Source: Casuarina equisetifolia (Eukaryota; Streptophyta; Magnoliopsida; Fagales; Casuarinaceae). From it: DNA of 64,000 nt. The notes under the pieces were generated by a model. That model had not been told where the DNA came from, ran no database searches, and saw only the letters and a program-made list of their open reading frames with translations. This document shows, in pieces, positions 59,010 to 64,000 of this stretch (the first letter of the stretch is position 1; the number at the start of each line of letters is the position of its first letter). A program made the position numbers and the translations under genes. Where the stretch lies: assembly GCA_028551475.1 (NCBI GenBank), contig CM052362.1, positions 9,423,354-9,487,353 of the forward strand, read 5' to 3'.

Positions 59010-62000
59010 ATGGCTTCTTTTTCTACCTCAACTCCTCAACCCAACCCACACCGAGAAATCTATACCACGTTAGAAATGGAAACCATCAGCCAGGTTCCAA
59101 ACCAAAGACCAGCAGATGCCTTTAACGTGACGATGCCTCGGACTCATCTGGAGAACGGTGTCTTCTTGACATGGGAGGATGTACATGTGACTGTTACCAA
59201 CCGAAAAAAGGGCACAAAATCGATCCTAAGGGGTCTAACTGGTTATGCACAGCCCGGGGAGCTTCTGGCCATAATGGGTCCTTCCGGCTGTGGCAAGTCC
59301 ACACTCCTTGACACATTAGCAGGTAATAATACATTCTATTCTTTTCGATTGCCAACATGACTGACTAAAGTAGGGGGAGGCACCTCACTTGAAAGAATGA
59401 ATAATAACGAAATTTATTACTTTATTTAATATCTTAAATTTTACATAAAATATAGGCTTTTCTTTGTAATATCCAAACTAGGTTCAAGTTAATATCGTTT
59501 TGTTCGTAAGAAGATTTTTATGGAAATTGTTGTTTCACGTACATGGTAAGGAGATAAATAAGTCTCATTAAAATATATTAATTTGGAAGAGTAGTTTATA
59601 AAAAAAATGTATTCATTCACTTAATATTTTAAGATTTTAATTTAAATATAATAATTTTTTTAATGATTTCTAACCATTTCTTCTTGTTGATAACGTTACT
59701 GTGTATTGTATTAAGTTAAATATAAATGGTTGAGTACAAAGACATTTGTGTTCTACAAACTTATTCTTTTTCCTTCCAATCTCAAGAAAAGTTATTTCTA
59801 TGCCAATGGGCTAGTAGTCCAATTGTTGGCTACTAACCGTCTAATACACAACATCTTATAACTCTCCAAACCCACCTTTACGTCACCAAAAGAAAAGAAA
59901 AGAAAAAAAAAAAAAGAAAAGAAAGAAAGTTACCTCCCTTTTACTAAGAGGAACTAATTTCATGACAGTCGTTGCCGTATAACTTGATTGTTCATATTGC
60001 AGGGAGGTTGAGTTCAAACGTTCGGCAAACGGGAGATATCCTGGTCAATGGTCGTAAGCAAGCCCTCGCCTATGGAACTTCGGTATGTGGATAAGAAAAA
60101 CAGCTAAAAACGCATTCTTGCTTCATAAAGTCAATCAAGTTGTGCAATGGTCTATGCAATATTTGTTTTTAATTCTTGTCTAATGTCGACACTCTCATTT
60201 CAATTTGCATCAACTCATGGTGCTTTTTGACTTTATGCTGGACAAGAAGTTAGAAAGCAGAAAATATACGCCGGGAAATGATAGTCCCACACAGTTAGTG
60301 GGTTAGATAAGCATCTATCCAGAACCCCACCAAACTATAAGCAAGAATTAAAAAAAAAAAACAAAAAACAAAGCACCGTTCCATTTTTTGCCCTATTTCA
60401 ATTAAAAGCTGTAAAGATAAACATAGTAATAAAAGAAAGCATTGTTAACTTTCTTAGGAATATGAAAATAAGCTACATAATCCATAAATATTATGACAGG
60501 ATTTGATTTTCGTACGCTGCGCTGTTGCGTCGAATTTGTTTGTGACCCAAGATGATACTCTAATTCCAGCAAATTTCTTATTTCTTTTCTGATTAATTCA
60601 GGCTTACGTAACTCAAGATGATGCTTTGATGACTACTTTGACGGTGAGAGAGGCCGTGTACTACTCAGCTCAGCTCCAACTACCGGACTCCATGCCGACA
60701 TCTGAGAAGAAGGAGAGAGCGGAAATGACGATAAGAGAGATGGGTCTGCAAGATGCCGTGGACACTAGAATTGGAGGGTGGAGCGTTAAAGGCATTAGCG
60801 GTGGGCAGAAGAGGAGAGTCAGCATTTGCATTGAGATCCTAACACGCCCCAAGCTTCTGTTTCTGGACGAGCCCACAAGTGGGCTTGATAGTGCAGCCTC
60901 GTACTATGTCATGAGCAGAATCGCACGCTTGGGTCAAAGAGACGGGGTCGGGAGAACCATCATTGCCTCCATTCATCAGCCCAGCAGTGAAGTTTTTCAG
61001 CTCTTCAACAATCTTTGTCTCCTGTCTGCGGGTAAAACTGTTTATTTTGGCCCTGCTTCTGCAGCAACTGAGGTAAATCTATCAAGCTTCTTTAGTATTT
61101 TTGGAGGATATTAGAGTTGGAAGACATTATAACCATTCTCCCAATTCAAATTACGCAGTTTTTTGCTTTATGTGGCTTCCCTTGCCCTACACTTCAAAAT
61201 CCATCCGATCACTTCCTGAAAACCATAAACAAGGATTTCGTAAGGGTAAGATTTCCCCTTGTCATTGATGTTTTCATCGAAATGATCATCTAAACTGAGC
61301 TCATCTTTTGGATGATCATACATTCTGTTTTATTAGGATATCGAAGAAGGTGAAGGTAAAGGAATATCAACAGAGGAAGCAATTGAAATACTCATAAACT
61401 CGTATAGATTATCAGACAGGCACCGACAAATAGGAAAGCAACTAGCCGAAATGCAGAAACAGGTAAGCAAGTAATCCGTTTGGTGTTTTAATTTGTGCTT
61501 AACACAACATGCTATACAAGTTGGTCAATTATATGTTTCTCGTGTTTCAGGCCTATGGAGAATTGGAGACAAACAGAAGTCGTGCAAGCTTCCTCAGTCA
61601 AAGTCTTGTTCTAACAAGAAGGTCTTTTGTGAACATGTATCGTGATCTGGGCTACTATTGGTTCCGTCTGGCGATCTATATCGCACTGGCCGTTGGCCTT
61701 GGTACAGTGTTTTACGATATTGGCTATGGTCCTGGTTCGATTCAGGTAACAGAAACAGTTGTCTGAGGATCTAACTAAAACTGTACAAAGCCATTGTACT
61801 TGACGACGGAAATTAAACATTGTGGTTCTGCTTGTTTCAGGCTAGAGGTTCACTGATCACGTTTATAGCTTCGTTTCTGACATTCATGGCCATCGGTGGA
61901 TTTCCCTCTTTTGTGGAGGATATGAAGGTATTTTCAACATCTTTTTCGCTTGTGAGCTAAACTCATCAATAGAATACAATTACGACATTGTCAGTTGCAA

Positions 62001-62726
62001 GTTCTCCTAAAGATTTCTTCCACCTCATGCCAGATATTTGAACGAGAAAGATTAAATGGCCATTATGGTGCTGGAGCTTTTGTCATAAGCAACACAGTCT
62101 CCGCCGTGCCGTACCTGTTACTGGTTTCCGTCATTCCCGGAGCCATAGCTTATTTCTTGCCCGGACTACGCGACGGATTACAGTACTTTGCATACTTTGC
62201 TCTGGTGCTGTTTGCCTGCATGATGCTGGTTGAGAGCCTGATGATGATTGTGGCAGCTGTTGTGCCCAATTACCTAATGGGAATAATAACTGGTGCTGGA
62301 ATTCAAGGGCTGATGATATTAGTGGGTGGATTCTTCAGATTGCCAAATGATCTTCCGAAGCCGATGTGGAAGTACCCACTTTATGAGATCGCTTTTCATA
62401 AGTACGCCTACCAAGGCATGTTCAAGAACGAGTTTGCAGGCAAATCATTTCCTAGTCACGAAGCTGGACATTTCAAACTCGTCGCCGGAGATGACATTCT
62501 GAGAAATACATGGCATGCCGAAATGGGTTACTCAAAATGGGGAGACCTAGCCATCCTGCTAGGAATGATTGCTTTCTATCGACTTCTGTTTCTGGTCATC
62601 ATCAAGACTACAGAGAAGGCGAAGCCATTGATTAACGCTCTCATGACAAGGTCTTCCAAACTTGCTGCGCAGATCACGGTGAATCCTTCTTCTACACCCT
62701 CACATGGACATGGACAGAACCTGTAG
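59010..62726 (+). CDS. ABC transporter G family half-transporter (WBC type, ABCG1/ABCG11-like)
   Basis: A plasma-membrane half-size ABCG exporter that works as a dimer; relatives move cutin, wax, suberin or other lipophilic compounds, but the substrate cannot be read from sequence. Exons: 59010-59322, 60003-60082, 60602-61072, 61159-61245, 61337-61462, 61551-61745, 61841-61927, 62034-62726. They give 683 residues, a normal half-transporter length. The N-terminal nucleotide-binding domain has Walker [10 protein letters not shown] (90-98), Q-loop TQDD, signature SGGQKRRVS (197-205), Walker B LLFLDEP (216-222) and H-loop ASIHQPSSE. The C-terminal membrane domain begins near 400 and carries [37 protein letters not shown] and [13 protein letters not shown], all hallmarks of the plant WBC clade. 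The start is the first ATG after the TATA box; a second in-frame ATG (METISQ) lies 22 codons on. Confidence 0.96.
59884..59929. repeat. Purine (A/AAAG) tract
   Basis: A-rich run with regular G in ABCG intron 1. It is a simple sequence. Confidence 0.9.
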
Positions 62727-63189
62727 CTCTGTTTCCTTTTGTGGATGGTTATACCAAAAGAACGAATATGTGAAATTAAAGCTATGCTTGTGATGGAAAG
62801 AAAGAAGAGAGAAGGGTTTGTTTGGTAATCTTATGGGCTTCTTAAAGCTGCTTTTTAAAAGTTTTTGTAGATAAGTTGTCGTTATCTCTAAGCCGAGCTG
62901 CTGTTTGGCGGGAGCTGAAGATGTAAAAACCATCCGCAATAAAATTGCATGGTTCGAAATAATGTCTTTCTCTGTCTTTTCCTGTCATTTCCCATTCACA
63001 GGCATTTTCTGTAAACCATCGAAAATATTGAAGCTTGGAAACACATATGTCGTACATTTTAGTTAAAGTCACCGAAATTTAAATTATTGATTGTGTGATT
63101 AGCAAATCACGTAAAGATTAACCGGAATTTCAAAATGAAGTCGGGCAATTTTGGACCAATTTCGAGATATTTTTAACCAATCCAGTGGG
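62727..63189. other. 3' region of the ABCG gene
   Basis: Follows the TAG stop at 62724-62726. It holds the 3' untranslated region; CAATAAAAT at about 62937 is a plausible poly(A) signal. There is no other gene before the gypsy fossil. Confidence 0.6.
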
Positions 63190-64000
63190 CTTTCCCTGAC
63201 TCAGGTGAAAGAACATAGGATCTTTTTGAAGGAACTAGACTAATTGGCGTCAGTTTGTACCACTATCCATTTAATCAAAAAGCCGAAATTACTACCGTGA
63301 ATTGAATAAGAAGATGGTAAGGGATAATTTCTCCATCCCAATTGTAGACAAGGTGCTAGACGAGCTGCAAAGGGCTAACATTCTAAATTAGATCTTCGGG
63401 TAGGTTGTCGTTGAATTAAGATAGGCTAGAAGATGTGCACAAGATTGTGTTCAAAACTCATTATGGACAATATGAATTATCATTTATGCCCTTTGGGCTA
63501 ACTAATGCCCTTGCAACATTTCAAGCCTTAATGTCTACTTTTTGGCTTATTTGAAGGAGTTCATCCAAGTGTTTTTGATGACATTATGATTTACAGTAAA
63601 AGTTGGCAATAATATTGTGAGAATTTAAGAATAGTATTGTTAATATTAAGGGATAGTTAGTTATTAGTAAAGAGACTAAATGCAAATTTGCCAAGAAAGA
63701 AGTCCAATCCTTGCAACATGTGACAAGCAAATAGGGAGTATAAATTGATTAAGAGAAAGTTAGGGCAATTAGGAAGTGGGAGCAACCAAAAGCAACTAAG
63801 CAATTTAGACCAAGCTAGATTTTATAGGCATTTTGTCCAAGGATTCATAGGGTTGGTGGTGCCACCAATAAAGTGGCTATAAAAAGGGAAGTTCACATGG
63901 GGAGAAGAATCAATGTAGTCATTTATTACATTCTTTAGAAGTCCAATCCTTGCAACATGTGGCAAGCAAATAAGGAGTATTAATTGATTAGGAGAAAGTC
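63190..64000 (+). mobile_element. Ty3/gypsy LTR retrotransposon fossil, reverse transcriptase region, cut by right edge
   Basis: Plus-strand blocks match the family's reverse transcriptase: [19 protein letters not shown]-type region near 63450, MPFGLTNA-type (near 63490), the region of the YxDD box near 63570, and RFYRHFVQGF near 63815 with FTWGEES (the FTWTEE.. junction to RNase H). The element is broken, with roughly ten or more lesions in the visible part, and continues past 64000. A block of about 60 bp at 63699 is repeated at 63938, an internal tandem duplication with a period of about 239 bp. Confidence 0.85.

Noticed and set aside
58804-59073. A longer upstream frame overlapping the ABCG start
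   Set aside because: It is in a different frame from the transporter, spans the TATA box and would need transcription from further upstream.
61730-61745. GGTTCGATTC resembling a tRNA B box
   Set aside because: It lies in ABCG exon 6 coding sequence and no A box or cloverleaf surrounds it. No tRNA gene was found in the window.

Overview
The window is nuclear DNA of a flowering plant, most likely a eudicot. The genes have many short exons split by AT-rich GT-AG introns. Their products match plant families: a plastid phylloquinone enzyme, a plant-type ABCG half-transporter, eIF4A-III with the DESD motif II known from plants, and MCM9. The intergenic DNA is full of decayed plant-type retroelements. 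I cannot name the species.

Layout. 506-8108 (minus): 5' part of MCM9, running off the left edge. 9048-10077: a long foldback MITE with a SINE nested in one arm. 10625-12460: a decayed Ty3/gypsy fossil with a nested insertion. 13641-17899 (minus): complete eIF4A3, with a leader intron to 18823. 19660-23470: an AT-rich array of about 15 degenerate 220-300-bp repeats that reverses orientation near 22835. 24000-25300 (minus): a caulimovirid-like capsid/zinc-knuckle fossil. 26200-28620: a second Ty3/gypsy fossil. 29297-31740 (minus): a partial, internally deleted copy of eIF4A3. 33979-39284 (plus): an acidic, three-RRM, RGG-rich hnRNP Q/R-like protein. 41571-42077: an unassigned 168-codon frame. 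43103-47690 (minus): MENA/ABC4. 47700-57100: repeat-derived DNA in which I recognise no gene. 57170-58300 (minus): a decayed LINE tail. 59010-62726 (plus): an ABCG half-transporter. 63190-64000: a third Ty3/gypsy fossil running off the right edge.

Function. The five intact genes form no operon or pathway cluster; plant gene order is mostly functionally random. MCM9 acts in homologous recombination and meiosis. eIF4A3 is the ATPase of the exon-junction complex. The RRM protein is probably a nuclear RNA-binding factor. MENA makes the phylloquinone precursor in plastids. The ABCG protein is a membrane exporter. The eIF4A3 locus was duplicated as DNA, since the copy keeps the leader intron, and the copy then lost the middle of the gene. 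Between the two copies lie the reversing repeat array, the viral fossil and a gypsy fossil.

Exon boundaries were set by hand from splice sites, reading frame and remembered family alignments. All five gene models keep frame across every junction. I found no convincing new biological system. The best candidates for a second look are the reversing array, the foldback MITE with its SINE, and the rearranged eIF4A3 copy.
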